A DNA stretch of 64,000 bases from the NCBI GenBank assembly GCA_002633025.1, contig NMRB01000141.1:313700-377699 (forward strand), given 5' to 3'. The position numbers and the translations under genes are program-made. Shown here piece after piece: positions 36,317-48,200 of this stretch (positions are counted from its first letter, which is position 1; each line of letters opens with the position of its first letter). Origin of the DNA: Notospermus geniculatus (taxonomy: Eukaryota; Nemertea; Pilidiophora; Heteronemertea; Lineidae). A model generated the notes under the pieces. It was given only the letters and a program-made list of their open reading frames with translations, was not told the origin of the DNA and did not search any database.

Positions 36317-36465
36317 TTAAAGGGAGACGCCACTCATTGTAAACTTTTGAATTTTTATCAATCCATGGCAAAAATATGACATGTTGCAGATATCAATGAA
36401 TTTGAATGTATTAATGATATTTCAAAAATACAAAATTTTACACAATGAATGGAGTCTCCCTTTAA
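36317..36465. mobile_element. TTAA-flanked MITE downstream of VARS
   Basis: TTAAAGGGAGACGCCACTCA and TGAATGGAGTCTCCCTTTAA are inverted termini about 25 bp long; TTAA is present at both ends. Length is 149 bp. Confidence 0.8.
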
Positions 36466-37823
36466 AAAATGCTTGCACTGTTTTCTCTGTGGTAATGGTT
36501 ATCACTTTGATATATCAGTAATCTTGGCACTAGGACAGTCCTGGGGTTATAAAGTGTGCTTAGTGCTTGCTCCTCCATGTCAATTGCTTGTCGGCTTGCA
36601 TAAACTGAGTGGAGCCAAATTCATTTCAGCAGCTGTTACCCAAGAGGAAAACATGAACTACAAAATAATGATACGATATCGTAAAAACTATAAATCTGTC
36701 GTTATAAATTATGTCATATAATAAACATGAATAATTTAATGCTGTTTTTTTGTGTTGATTATTTTTTATTGGGAATGTAGTATAGTTCATTTTGATGTTC
36801 TTTAGTTGTAAACTACTGTTTACACAGTTTGTTGCAGGTGTGCCAACTTTATGAATGTATTTAATCCATAATCTGAATGGAATATGCACCTGAGGAATTC
36901 TTTTACTGTGGTCGTGCTGTTCTTCACGATGCGTGGATGTCCATTTCAAACAATGAAATCAATAAGGCCCTCATCTTGAGCTCCGATCTAAAAATCACCT
37001 TGTTTGTCCTTGAATATTGTTGCTACAACACCAATATCACCATAGCAACCATCAACATCAATCACTGGTTGCTAGGGAATGAAGATTATGCCATCATAGC
37101 CACCTGATGGGCTCTAGGTTACTTCATTCTTCGATGATTATCGCAGTTTATTCATGTCTGGGCTGTAATCAGACTCGATAAATTGTCACTAATTCATGGA
37201 ATCTGTGAGAATTACGCAGCATTTGCGACACCAGGGTGGAAAATCATGGGCCAAAAGGTCATGTTGCTCGTATTCTTTGTTCACACCCAGCTATTGTAGA
37301 TTTTTTATGGTCCGTGGAACAATTTGAATGTGATTGGCACATGGATAATTTATCCATCAATCATCACGTAATTACATGCATATAGAAAATGTTACATAGA
37401 ATTCCAAAGTGAACAGCAATGGAGACAAAGAGATGTTCCACTAGTTGAGTGCACCCGTTGAACTGCATTGCTCATTTGTTGTGTCTGATCTGAAACCAAT
37501 AACGCATGATCGTACTGGAGGAAGGAAATATCTGACCTTGACATAGATTTTGAATCGTGATCTTCTGCAACTCTGACCTTAGGCTGATCTTTTTGCACTG
37601 TTTATTACCAAGGGTTACCAAGGGAGGGCAAAAATTTGATGGAACAGCCATATTATCATGTGCCTGTAAATTACCCACGAGAATCCTGTTGTACTATTGC
37701 CAATTTTGAAATGCTATTGTGTACCAAGAACCCAATAGTGCAGATCAGGCGGGTGGCAATGGGGGCACATTTAGAAATACCTACCTTACTTATGTAAGGA
37801 TTGTGTTGAGAATTATACATGTA

Positions 37824-39258
37824 CAGTGGAACCTCTCTATTAAGGACACCTTTCCCAGATAGCAAGCATACCAGAAAACCACGTGAAAAAGACGTCTATG
37901 AAGACATGGAAATCACGTAATAAGAAGACGTGAAAATCACTTCTTTTTGAAAGTCAGAATCACGTGGTATACACGTCATGGCTGGTGAATAATCACAAGA
38001 ATGCAACGTGATAAAGACGTGTTTTACATATTGCTCCTCACGTCTTTTTGACGTCTTTCATCATCTTTCCATCGTGTTTTACATCCTACAAATTACTTCA
38101 CCCCAGAATTTCGCCCCACAACCATTTAGTGGTTGAGAAGGAGCCAGGAGTGGGGAAACTCCCATGGATCAAAAAACCCTGATCAGGGGACTCTGTTAGG
38201 CTGAGTAAGCCGTAACATTCAAGTTACCGTAAATAATACATACGAGTCAGAGATTTCATTCAAATAAAAGTTTTTCATATGTGTGGTGCAATGGATCAGC
38301 ATTTCCACCCCACAAAAATAATGAGCGAGGTTTGTTGTACAAAAATATGTTGTTATCATGTTAGTATAGGGGGAGGCAACATTCCTATACTTCTGTTTCG
38401 TCATGTTTGCTATTCTACAATTAGTTATTTGGATTAGTATTAAAAGTAGGTTGACGTCGTCTTCACGTAATTTTGACGTCTTTGCCACGTAATTTTGACA
38501 TCTTTTGTGGAAATACTTTGTGAAGTTTTAACAGTTTGATATTTACGTTCTGCATTGTTATATGTAATTTCACTATCATCTTATTTTTTGGTCATCGCAG
38601 GTTCTCAAAGTGGTCATCTGATGACGTGATATTCACGTCATCTTCTGACCAGTTCCCACTCGTTGACAACCTGTCAGAAATTGACGTGGTTTTCACGTGT
38701 TCAAATTGACGAGTAAAAACTCACTTGTGAAGGAAAGGCTGGTTACTTTTCATCAACGATTGGAATCATTGACATAGAAATATATTGAGTTTTCAAACTT
38801 GTAATTTTTCCCAAAAAAAACATGTCAAATATATGACGTGAAATCGACGTGGTTGTCACGTGTTCAAATTGACCAGTGAAAAAATATTTGTGTCTCAGGA
38901 GCTGATATCTTTAACCACCGATTTGAATCCTTGACTAACAATCCCTCGAGTATTCAAACTTGTACTTTTTTTCCAAAGAAAAACACATGTTGAATAGGTG
39001 ACGTGAGAATCACGTGGATTTTACGTCACAAGAATGACGACTGACGAGTCTGACGAGTTCTGACCAGAAAAACACGTGAAAAACACGTGTGGATGTTATC
39101 AGGGTTGGGACTGACAAATGCTGTCCTTAATTAATTGAGAGGTGTCCTGATTACAGAGGTCAAAATAAATAGAAATGGTCAATTTGGAACTGAAGTTTGG
39201 TGTCCTTAATAGAGAGCTGTCCTCCTGGCAGAGGTGTCCGCTAAGAGCGGTTCCACTG
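37824..39258. mobile_element. pogo-like MITE (CAGTGGAACCTCTC) interrupted by a larger element
   Basis: The termini CAGTGGAACCTCTCTATTAA and GCTAAGAGCGGTTCCACTG lie between TA dinucleotides. Its uninterrupted form at 43694-43876 is only 183 bp, which shows that 37854-39104 was inserted into it. Confidence 0.85.
37854..39104. mobile_element. ACGT-rich DNA element nested in the pogo-like MITE
   Basis: The insert begins CCCAGATAGCAAGC and ends GTTATCAGGG, so its termini are roughly CCC(A/T)GATA inverted. Comparison with 43722 gives a TT target duplication. Inside there are more than 25 ACGT tetranucleotides by eye, mainly as CACGTG, GACGTC and TCACGT, concentrated toward both ends. No transposase-like frame is seen. 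I do not know the family. Confidence 0.7.
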
Positions 39259-40189
39259 TATATGGAAATAATAAGGTTAATTTGGGGCGTCTTTGAAGCA
39301 ATGCTGAGAGACGTCTAGACCGTGGCCCTATTCACCTTTTTTACAGACATTTTCTTCTTGTGAAGATTTTAAGGCCAAAAATGTAGGCCTAAAGCATGTT
39401 GCAATTTTATTAGAACACCCTGTATGAATTTGAAACACACTTTGGCCTAGGCCCATGCTATCATTATAGCATTCATGAATATCACATTGTTTGGGATAAG
39501 TTCCAACTTTAGAGAGGAGTGTATAATTTTTGTGGCGGTCTAGGAAAACCCGTCGATGTCGCGTTTGAGGAAAGTGTTAATGGCCTTGGTGAACCTGCAC
39601 ATTTCAATAGCTGAAACGTATTACGTAACAGGCGAACAACAGCAGATCAATACACAGGCAATCTAACAGCCCTTGTTGATCACTCAGCGATTTCTGACGG
39701 GTTTTCCTAGACCGCCACACATTTTTGAACACGGTTCCTTCCTCTATAGAATCATTCAACTGATTAGAAGGATCACTCGATCCCAAAGGAACAAGGAATG
39801 CAAAAATACAAAAGACATCAATTTAAAATTACAAAAGAAATCACTTGTGAATAGTTCACCCAAAAGGGTCAAAAGTTCATAAAAAACACCAACTCATGTG
39901 AAACAAGTCTAAATTTAGAAACTTAAACCAAGTGATCCCTTTCTCAGGAATTAAAGGCATAGGCCTATACATGTATTTCAAACAGTCTGGCAATAGGCCT
40001 ATTGTATGACGCACATCAAGAAATGTGACCATGGTTACAATAAGATTCTCCGGGGAAATGCTAGAATATCTACAAGAAATGACAGATATTCACACATCTG
40101 GCACCATTACGTCATGCCCCAGCACCATCTGCAGCAGGCAGTGATATCACATCATTGTTTGTAAACAATGTCACATGCTTCCCATGCGT

Positions 40190-40814
40190 ATTTATAGCGC
40201 CAATTACGTCACAGCGAAATTATCCAATTGGGATAGACCATCGTTATCACGTGACCTTCCAGCTGACAATATCATAATGGACGGATAAGATTGGAAACAT
40301 TGTATACGTCTCTCGACATTCTTCGCATTTAACCCGAATTTGAATGGTTTCAATTCGGAATTTTGGCTCAGTGTGAGAGAGAACATGTCTAGGGTTAGGC
40401 TCATCTCATTTATGTAGCCTTTTCATGGATTATGTAATGACTTGCGCTCTGAGAGTGATGGCTTAGAGAACAGCACATCCAACCAGTATGTAAAATGTTC
40501 AGTGGAGTGTAGCCTGGCACATTGACACATCTATGGTCTATTGTGTGTCCCAGTCCATGAGTCTAACACGTGTTTAATAATAAACCTTTCATTTTGTGAC
40601 GTCCTTTGGCTATACCTTGGAGGAATTAAGGTTATAGTATACCAAGGACACTGTCTGGAGTGATCATAATCCTAATCCTTGGGCAGATTAGAAGAGGATT
40701 ATCATATCTCAACTCGGGCAGAGACTCTGGAGAGAACTCTCACAAAACCTAAAAACTGGAGCAGATTTTGAAACACTTTTTTATCTGTGACTGAGTTAGA
40801 ACTAAAGCATCAAG
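40190..40814 (+). promoter_or_regulatory. Putative ABCA2 promoter and 5' leader (copy 1)
   Basis: Just upstream of the exon 1 ATG lie TATTTATAGCGCC (40190) and a CRE-like ATTACGTCACAG nearby. The same motifs stand before the second exon copy (44632 onward). Position and conservation support a promoter; no start site can be read directly. Confidence 0.35.
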
Positions 40815-40883
40815 ATGCCGGGATTTTTTCTGCAACTGAAGATCCTTCTATGGAAGAATGTGACCCTGAAGATACGAACACCG
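40815..40883 (+). CDS. ABCA2: ABCA2-like first coding exon, copy 1
   Basis: ATG 40815 opens 23 codons ending exactly at a GTAAGT donor (phase 0). The peptide LQLKILLWKNVTLKIRTP corresponds to the conserved cytosolic start of ABCA transporters before the first membrane helix. It continues well into the exon at 61788 (FVLMFEVFIPLVLFF). The second copy at 45253-45321 encodes the same 23 residues with silent changes only (CTG/CTT, CTT/CTC, AAT/AAC). Only one copy should be used per transcript; including both would repeat the start. A longer frame opening at GTG 40787 on the same strand is a different register and is not the product. Confidence 0.85.
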
Positions 40884-40975
40884 GTAAGTTTTCTGAGCGA
40901 CGTTCTTTTCAGAATCTGTGTTGCAAATTGCTGGGGATTGAAAAAAACTTGACGCATCCTGTTGCCTTATGCTGG

Positions 40976-41603
40976 TATAGAGGAATCCCACTGACGTCAT
41001 CAAGTCATGTGACTGGCCGTCAAAATGACGCAAACTGGCGTCAATAGGGTGCTACACGTGGGTTGACGTTCCGCCTGACGCGACGAGACACGACACGAAA
41101 TAACGTCATCGCGTCGTCGTGACGTTCCTTCAGGAAACACGTGGTCAATTTGACAGCCAACGCGGCCTTTATGACGTCACGTGGGAAACCTCTATAGAGG
41201 TTCTTCATGTGACGTCGCAGCTCAAAATGTCCGCTGTTTTGGCCGTCAAATGACGCAACATCACAGCATCAACACAGCGTTCATCACGCAGTTTTAACGT
41301 TGTTGGCAGTCATCGGCCCTCTTCTACAGCCACTGACAGCAAGCCGTATGGATGAATCGCTTTGTTTTCAACATGGTTTTCACACCAGACCAACTACTTA
41401 TGCACAGAAACAACATGGTTTTCACACCAGACCAACTACTTATGCTCAGAAACTGTGAGAGGTAAAGTGATTTGTTGAGTGTATGCTCCCAGTGGTCTGT
41501 ACGGGCCGCTAAACTTTTGAACCGAGAACAAGGTGGCAGCCTCCATGGCTTCATTTTGACGGCCAATATTGCGGCCGTGTGACGTCAGTGAAGAACCTCT
41601 ATA
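40976..41603. mobile_element. TATAGAGG-terminus element rich in GACGTCA (copy 1)
   Basis: The left end TATAGAGGAATCCCACTGAC and right end GTCAGTGAAGAACCTCTATA are inverted repeats. The interior has many ACGTCA motifs and a second internal TATAGAGGTTCTTCATGTGA. The other block carries it at 45420-45994, and a shorter relative is at 61098-61325. Confidence 0.65.
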
Positions 41604-42497
41604 CATGTAGGCCTCTGTCACCATTCGACACCATTAGACTGAAGTGATGCCTCTATGCCTAGAGGGTTAGCAGTTAGACTTGATGACCCAACTGTTATCT
41701 TCATATGAGTTGATAAAATGATGACAATATCTTCAACTTCCCTCTCTGTCATGAGTTTGTAACATGATTTTTCCCGATGACACCTTCCACTTTCTTAGAA
41801 TATTATCTGAAGTGGTGGTCTATTTCAAAATATGAGGACATTGTCATCAGATATACCACACAGGAAACTCCCCACTATTTCATCATTGTCTATTTTGAGA
41901 AAACAAAAGAACAGGCATGACAGGTGATTTGAAACAATCAAGGTCATGCATGTCGATTGGTTGTTTGACTTGTGATTGTTTTAGTGATTCCCCCTTGTCA
42001 CTTTCTTTTTGTTTTTCAAATAGAAACGGTGATCTCATGTGATATTCATTTCATTCATTGCTCATAGAACAAAGTCATCCCCCCAACAGCAGGGGTTTTG
42101 ACCTCACTCCTCTTCATTCACTCACATGAGACGAGTGAGACCAAAGCCCTGCTATGGGAGGATGGAGCAAAGTGGAAATTGCAGGCGCGGATCCAGAGGG
42201 GGTTTGGGGGTCGTGACCCCCCTGCTCGCCTCCACCAATTGTTTTTTTTTCAATAATTTGCGGCAATTAGCAAAATATGCAGACATAAAGCTTCTGGTTT
42301 GATACTGAGATGCCAGGAAATCATGTTGCTCGCTTATCTATTTTTGCGTCAACTGCCTTCTAGATTTCAAAATTTTCGGGGGAAGCCCCCCATTGGCGCA
42401 CGCATCTTCGGCGCCCAACCTGCAACAACCGGCCCTGGCCCCCTCTGCCAAAAATCATGGGCATCATGATTACTGGTGACAGATGTCAACTGGTGGC

Positions 42498-42650
42498 CTA
42501 CAGAGTGGCACAGTGGAATCATCGGCTCCTGTCACGTCTGAGGTTTAGGGTTCGATCCCCAGTTGGCTCCATCCTTCATGTGATGGAGAGGGCGACCCTT
42601 TCACCATGCCAGTTTTCTCTGGGGACTCTGGTTTCCTCCTGCTGTACATT
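42498..42650 (+). repeat. tRNA-derived SINE (copy 1)
   Basis: The head has GAGTGGCACAGTGG (box A-like) and GGGTTCGATCCCC (exact box B form), followed by the family body ending CTCTGGTTTCCTCCTGCTG. It repeats at 47000-47275, where another MITE interrupts it. Confidence 0.8.
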
Positions 42651-42667
42651 TCTCTGTCCAGTAGACA

Positions 42668-42897
42668 CTTCTCAAATTGATGTAAACGAGAAAGATCTGC
42701 GCACTTCCGCCGAAATCGCAAACACAACCTCGGTCTGAAACTGAATGGCATGACGCAGAGAACCCCACAACAGTGACTTCGATGACGTTGCGTCAGTCGA
42801 CCATTGCTGAATCATGGATTGCGTCACGTCAGCTGGTTTCAGATTGAGGTTGTGGTTGCGATTTCGGTGGAAGTGCGCAGATCTGCTAATTCGATAA
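42668..42897. repeat. Foldback MITE AGATCTGCGCACTTCCGCC, member 1
   Basis: The arms AGATCTGCGCACTTCCGCCG and its reverse complement (as CGGTGGAAGTGCGCAGATCT) enclose CAACCTCGGTCTGAAAC and GTTTCAGATTGAGGTTG. Other members are at 59136-60045 and 62766-62985. The open frames across it mirror the arms and are not genes. Confidence 0.85.
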
Positions 42898-43238
42898 TCA
42901 TCTATACTGTCTAACACAAGTAACGTCGTATTTGGCACTCCACTCTCAACTCAATATTTCAAGATTTAAATCAGATAGCGGGCCTACTTCGAGTGGTACC
43001 TCACTGAGATTTTTCCCGGCTGGCAACTAGCATCACTACCTCCTCAACACAAATATCCCACGGTCGTGGAATCAAGATGTACAAGCGATATTTGGAAGAG
43101 CCCCAGCGAAGGCTAATAGCTTAATCATCTTCATTACTATTCCATAGTTCCGGCTAGATCTCAATTAAGAATACCAGGCACTTTTGGGTTTTTTTATGAC
43201 ATTTCACACATTTCGCTAGCTAATACTTGTATTTTTAG

Positions 43239-43330
43239 CTCACTGGGGTGAGCTATTACGATGGTGCAGCGTCCGTCGTCCGTCGTCGTCCGTCGTCGTC
43301 GTCGTCGTCGTCCGTCGTTGTCNCTATGAA
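43239..43330. repeat. Abundant TTTTAGCTCAC repeat start with CGT microsatellite
   Basis: TTTTAGCTCACTGGGGTGAG is a short palindrome that leads into GTCCGTCGTC-type repeats with (CGT)n. One N at 43323 marks an unresolved join. This start is common in marine invertebrate genomes, from memory. Confidence 0.65.
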
Positions 43331-43339
43331 ATACTCCAT

Positions 43340-43670
43340 AAAATCAATTAAATTACCACCAAATTTTCAGTTCGTGGAAATTACGTGGATATTCCGTTCA
43401 CCTTCCACGTGTTTTCCAACCCGTGGAAACCACGAGAATGACCACATGGGAGAACTCGTGTAAATCTCGTCCTTTATCCACGTGTTTTCAACCCCGTGGA
43501 AAACACGTGGATATCTTGTGCCTTTTTGCCACTAGTATTTTACCAGTAAAACTTGTGGATAAGGACACGTGGAATTCACGTGGAAAACTGGGTCCAATTT
43601 GGCCCGCCACCAGTTCACCAGTTGACCACCAGTGGACCACGTGGTATCCACGTGATGTTGTTATCAGGGG
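43340..43670. mobile_element. CACGTGG-rich element, right part
   Basis: It has about fifteen ACGT cores, mostly as CCACGTG or CACGTGGAT, and ends in GTTGTTATCAGGGG, similar to the right end of 37854-39104. The left end is missing or lost at the N at 43323. Confidence 0.6.
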
Positions 43671-43693
43671 ATTGTGTTGAGAATTATACATGT

Positions 43694-43876
43694 ACAGTGG
43701 AACCTCTCTATTAAGGACACCTTTGGGACTGACAAATGCTGTCCTTAATTAATTGAGAGGTGTCCTGATTACAGAGGTCAAAATAAATAGAAATGGTCAA
43801 TTTGGAACTGAAGTTTGGTGTCCCTAATAGAGAGCTGTCCTCCTGGCAGAGGTGTCCGCTAAGAGGGGTTCCACTG
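43694..43876. mobile_element. pogo-like MITE, uninterrupted copy
   Basis: The termini CAGTGGAACCTCTCTATTAA and AAGAGGGGTTCCACTG are flanked by TA; total 183 bp. It is the empty-site comparison for the ACGT-rich insert. Confidence 0.9.
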
Positions 43877-45252
43877 TATATGGAAATAATAAGGTTAATT
43901 TGGGGCATCTTTGAAGCAATGCTGAGGGACGCCTAGACCGTGGCCCTATTCACCTTTTTTACAGACATTTTCTTCTTGTGAAGATGTTGAGGCCAAAAAT
44001 GTAGGCCTAAAACATGTTGCAATTTTATTACAACACCCTATACCCTATGAATTCGAAACACATTTAGGCATAGGCCCATGCTATCATTATAGCATATCAC
44101 ATAGATATGATCACATTGTGAAGTTCCAACTTCAGAGAGGACTGTATCATTTTTGAACACGGTTCCTTCCTCTATAAAATCATTCAACTGATTAGAAGGA
44201 CCACTCCCAAAGGAACAAGGAATGCAAAAATACAATTGAAAAGAGATCAATTTAGGCTAATACAAAAGAAATCACTTGTGAATAGTTCACCCAAAAAGGT
44301 TAAAAGTTCATTAAAAAAAAACAACTCATGTGAAACAAGTCTAAATTTAGAAACTTAAACCAAGTGATCCCTTTCTCAGGAATTAAAGGCATATATGTAC
44401 ATGTATTTCAAACAGTCTGGCAGTAGGCCTATATGTATCACGCACATCAAGAAATGTGACCATGGTTACAATAAGATTCTCCGGGGAAATGCTAGAATTT
44501 CCAACCACATCTACAAGAAATGACAGATATTCACACATCTGGCACCATTACGTCATGCATCTGCAGCAGGCAGGGATATCACATCATTGTTTGTAAACAA
44601 TGTCACATGCTTTCCATGCGTATTTATAGCGCCAATTACGTCACAGCGAAATTATCCAATTGGGAGAGACTATCAAAATCACGTGACGTTCCAGCTGACA
44701 ATATCATAATGGACGGATAAGATTGGAAACATTGTATATGTCTCTCTCGATATTCTTCGCATTTAACCCGAATTTGAATGGTTTCAATCCGGAATTTTGG
44801 CTCAGTGTGAGAGAGAACATGTCTAGGGTTAGGCTCATCTCATTTATGTAGCCTTTTCATGGATTATGTAATGACTTGCGCTCTGAGAGTGATGGCTTAG
44901 AGAACAGCACATCCAACCAGTATGATTGAGTATGTAAAATGTTCAGTGGAGTGTAGCCTGGCACATTCATTGACACATCTATGGTCTATTGTGTGTCCCA
45001 GTCCATGAGTCTAACACGTGTTTAATAATAAACCTTTTATTTTGTGACGTCCTTTGGCTATACCTTGGAGGAATTAAGGCTATACCAAGGACACTGTCTG
45101 GAGTGATCATAATCCTAATCCTTGGGCAGATTAGAAGAGGATTGTCATATCTCAACTCTGGAGTGGAGAGAACTCTCACCGAAACCTAAAAAACTGGACC
45201 AGATTTCGAAACACATTTTTATCTGTGACTGAGTTGGAACTAAAGCATCAAG

Positions 45253-48200
45253 ATGCCGGGATTTTTTCTTCAACTGAAGATCCTCCTATGGAAGAACGTG
45301 ACCCTGAAGATACGAACACCGGTAAGTTTTCTGAGCAACGTTCTTTTCAGAATCTCAATGTGTGTTGCAAATTGCTGGGGATTGAAAAAAACTTGACGCA
45401 TCCTGTTGCCTTATGCTGGTATAGAGGAATCCCACTGACGTCATCAAGTCATGTGATGCAAACTGGCGTCAATAGGGTGCTACACGTGGGTTGACGTTCC
45501 TCCTGACGCGACGAGAAACGACACGAAATAACGTCATCGCGTCGTCGTGACGTTCCTTCAGGAAACACGTGCTCAATTTGACGGCCAACGCGGCCTTGAT
45601 GACGTCACGTGGGAAACCTCTATAGAGGTTCTACATGTGACGTCACAGCTCAAAATGTCCGCTGTTTTGGCCGTCAAATGACGCAACATCACAGCATCAA
45701 CACAGCGTTCATCACGCAGTTTTAACGTTGTCGGCAGTCATCGGCCCTCATCTACAGCCACCACAGCAAGCTGTATGGATGAATCGCTTTGTTTTCAACA
45801 CGGTTTTCACACCAGACCAACTACTTATGTTCAGAAACTGTGAGAGGTAAAGTGATTTGTTGAGTGTATGCTCCCAGTGGTCTGTACAGGCCGCTAAACT
45901 TTTGAACCGAGAGCACTAACAAGATGGCAGCCTCCATGGCTTCATTTTGACGGCCAGTATGGCGGCTGTGTGATGCCAGTGAAGAACCTCTATAGGCCTC
46001 TGTCACCATTCGACACCATTAGACTGAAGTGATGCCTCTATGCCTAGAGGGTTAGCAGTTAGACTTGATGACCCAACTGTTATCTTCATGAGTTGATAAA
46101 ATGATGATAATAATTTTCATAATCTTCAACTTCCCTCTCTGTCATGAGTTTGTAACACGATTTTTCCCCGATGACACCTTCCACTTTCTTAGAATATTAT
46201 CTGAAGTGGTGGTCTATTTCAAAATATGAGGACATTGTCATCAGATATACCACACAGGAAACTCCCCACTATTTCATCATTGTCTATTTTGAGAAAACAA
46301 AAGAACAGGTGATTTGAAATTTTCAATCAAGGTCATGCATGTCGATTGGTTGTTTGACTTGTGATTGTTTTAGTGATTCCCCATTGTCACTTTCTTTTGT
46401 TTTTCAAATAGAAACGTTGATCTCATGTGATATTCATTTCATTCATTGCTCATAGAACAAAGTCATCCTCCCACAGCAGGGGTTTTGACCTCACTCCTCT
46501 TTATTCACTCACATGAGAGGAGTGAGACCAAAGCCCTGCTATGGGAGGATGGAGCAAAGTGGAAATTGCAGGCGCGGATCCAGAGGGGGGGGGGTTTGGG
46601 GGTCGTGACCCCCCNCTCACATGAGACGAGTGAGACCAAAGCCCTGCTATGGGAGGATGGAGCAAAGTGGAAATTGCAGGCGCGGATCCAGAGGGGGTTT
46701 GGGGGTCGTGACCCCCCTGCTCGCCTCCACCAATTGTTTTTTTTTCAATAATTTGCGGCAATTAGCAAAAAATGCAGACATAAAGCTTCTGGTTTGATAC
46801 TGAGATGCCAGGAAGTCATGTTGCTCGCTTATCTATTTTTGCGTCAACTGCCTTCTAGATTTCAAAATTTTCGGGGGAAGCCCCCCATTGGCGCACACAT
46901 CTTCGGCGCCCAACCTGCAACAACCGGCCCTGGCCCCCTCTGCCAAAAATCATGGGCATCATGATTACTGGTGACAGATGTCAACTGGTGGCCTACAGAG
47001 TGGCACAGTGGAATCATCGGCTCCTGTCACGTCTGAGGTTTAGGGTTTGATCCCCAGTTGGCTTCATCCTTCATGTGATAGAGAGGGCAACTTTCTTTCA
47101 CAGCACTGACGTATTGTGACTGGTTTTCTCTGGGCACTCTGGGCCCATATTCATAAAACCTTAGCTTGAGTTGGATGCTAGTTGTGTACATTGGCCTATA
47201 CAAACTAGGCACTTTAGCAGGCAACTAAGCCTAGCAGGGTTTTATGAATATGGGTCCTGGTTTCCTCCTGCCAGTAATGTGTTTGGCGCTCCACTCTCAA
47301 CTCAATATTTCAAGATTAAAATCGGATAGTGGGCCTACTTCGAGTGGTAGCTCACTGAGATTTTTCCCGGCTGGCAACTAGCATCACAACCTCCTCAACA
47401 CAAATATCCCACGGTCGTGGAATCAAGATGCAAGCGATATTTGGAAGAGCCCCAGCGACGGCTAATAGCTTAATCATCTTCATTACTATTCCATAGTTCC
47501 GGCTAGATCTCAATTAAGAATACCAGGCACTTTTGGGTTTTTTGATATGACATTTCACACATTTCGCTAGCTGATACTTGTATTTTTTATCAAAGTGTAG
47601 TTACATGTACCGGAGTAGAATCATTTCCTGCTGTTCTACATGTAAAAAGAACTTTCTGACGTTTTTCTCACCCTGGTATAGGACGGAAAGGTGGGGGTGA
47701 GAACAGTTGGTGGAAGATCTCTTCATCTGGCATATCCAGGTTTGCTTATTGCAAAGTCAGTCTGCCTCACCTGAGCTTTTATATCATTGAATATGTTCTC
47801 ATGATTTACAAGTACAATTGTACTTCCCTAGGAATAAACGGGTTAATGCCTTAATGCAAAAACTGTTCTCTGCCCTCATCTAGCTCCTCCGTAAAAAATA
47901 AGAGCTAAGTGAGTGCCGGATACTGAATTATTATTTTAGCTGTATAAACATATCGGTGAATTAGCACACAGTGGAAGGAGACCAGAGCAGCCGTTCCAAA
48001 AGAGTCCCCCCTCTCACTCTCATACAGACCAGTACAGGGGGCAAACCTGGAACCTCAGAGATGACGGTGCCAATATTTCCCCTACCCCAAAGCTTATTCC
48101 ATGCCATCAACCATCCTGGTTGACCCATTGTTTATGTTGCCAAGTGACAACTTCAGTGACCATGAGATCACCAAAGTTGAGTCTCGGAATCTCTTAAGAT

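Larger units (their letters stand above)
35780..40814. other. VARS 3' UTR and VARS-ABCA2 intergenic region
   Basis: VARS stops at 35779; ATTAAA near 36047 and AATAAA at 36719 are candidate polyA signals. No coding exon is recognised up to ABCA2 exon 1. The region holds a TTAA MITE (36317), a pogo-like element with a nested ACGT-rich insertion (37824-39258) and the putative ABCA2 promoter. Confidence 0.65.
37797..43238. repeat. Large repeated block, copy 1 (5' region and first exon of ABCA2)
   Basis: This block recurs at 43671-47588 in the same order. Indels include the nested 1251-bp element at 37854-39104 present only here. It contains ABCA2 exon 1 at 40815. Confidence 0.85.
43671..47588. 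repeat. Large repeated block, copy 2
   Basis: Begins with the same ATTGTGTTGAGAATTATACA flank and pogo-like MITE as 37801 and ends at the same GCTAGCTGATACTTGTATTT. It carries ABCA2 exon 1 at 45253, the TATAGAGG element at 45420-45994 and the SINE at 47000. It is most likely the second allele of 37797-43238. Confidence 0.85.
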
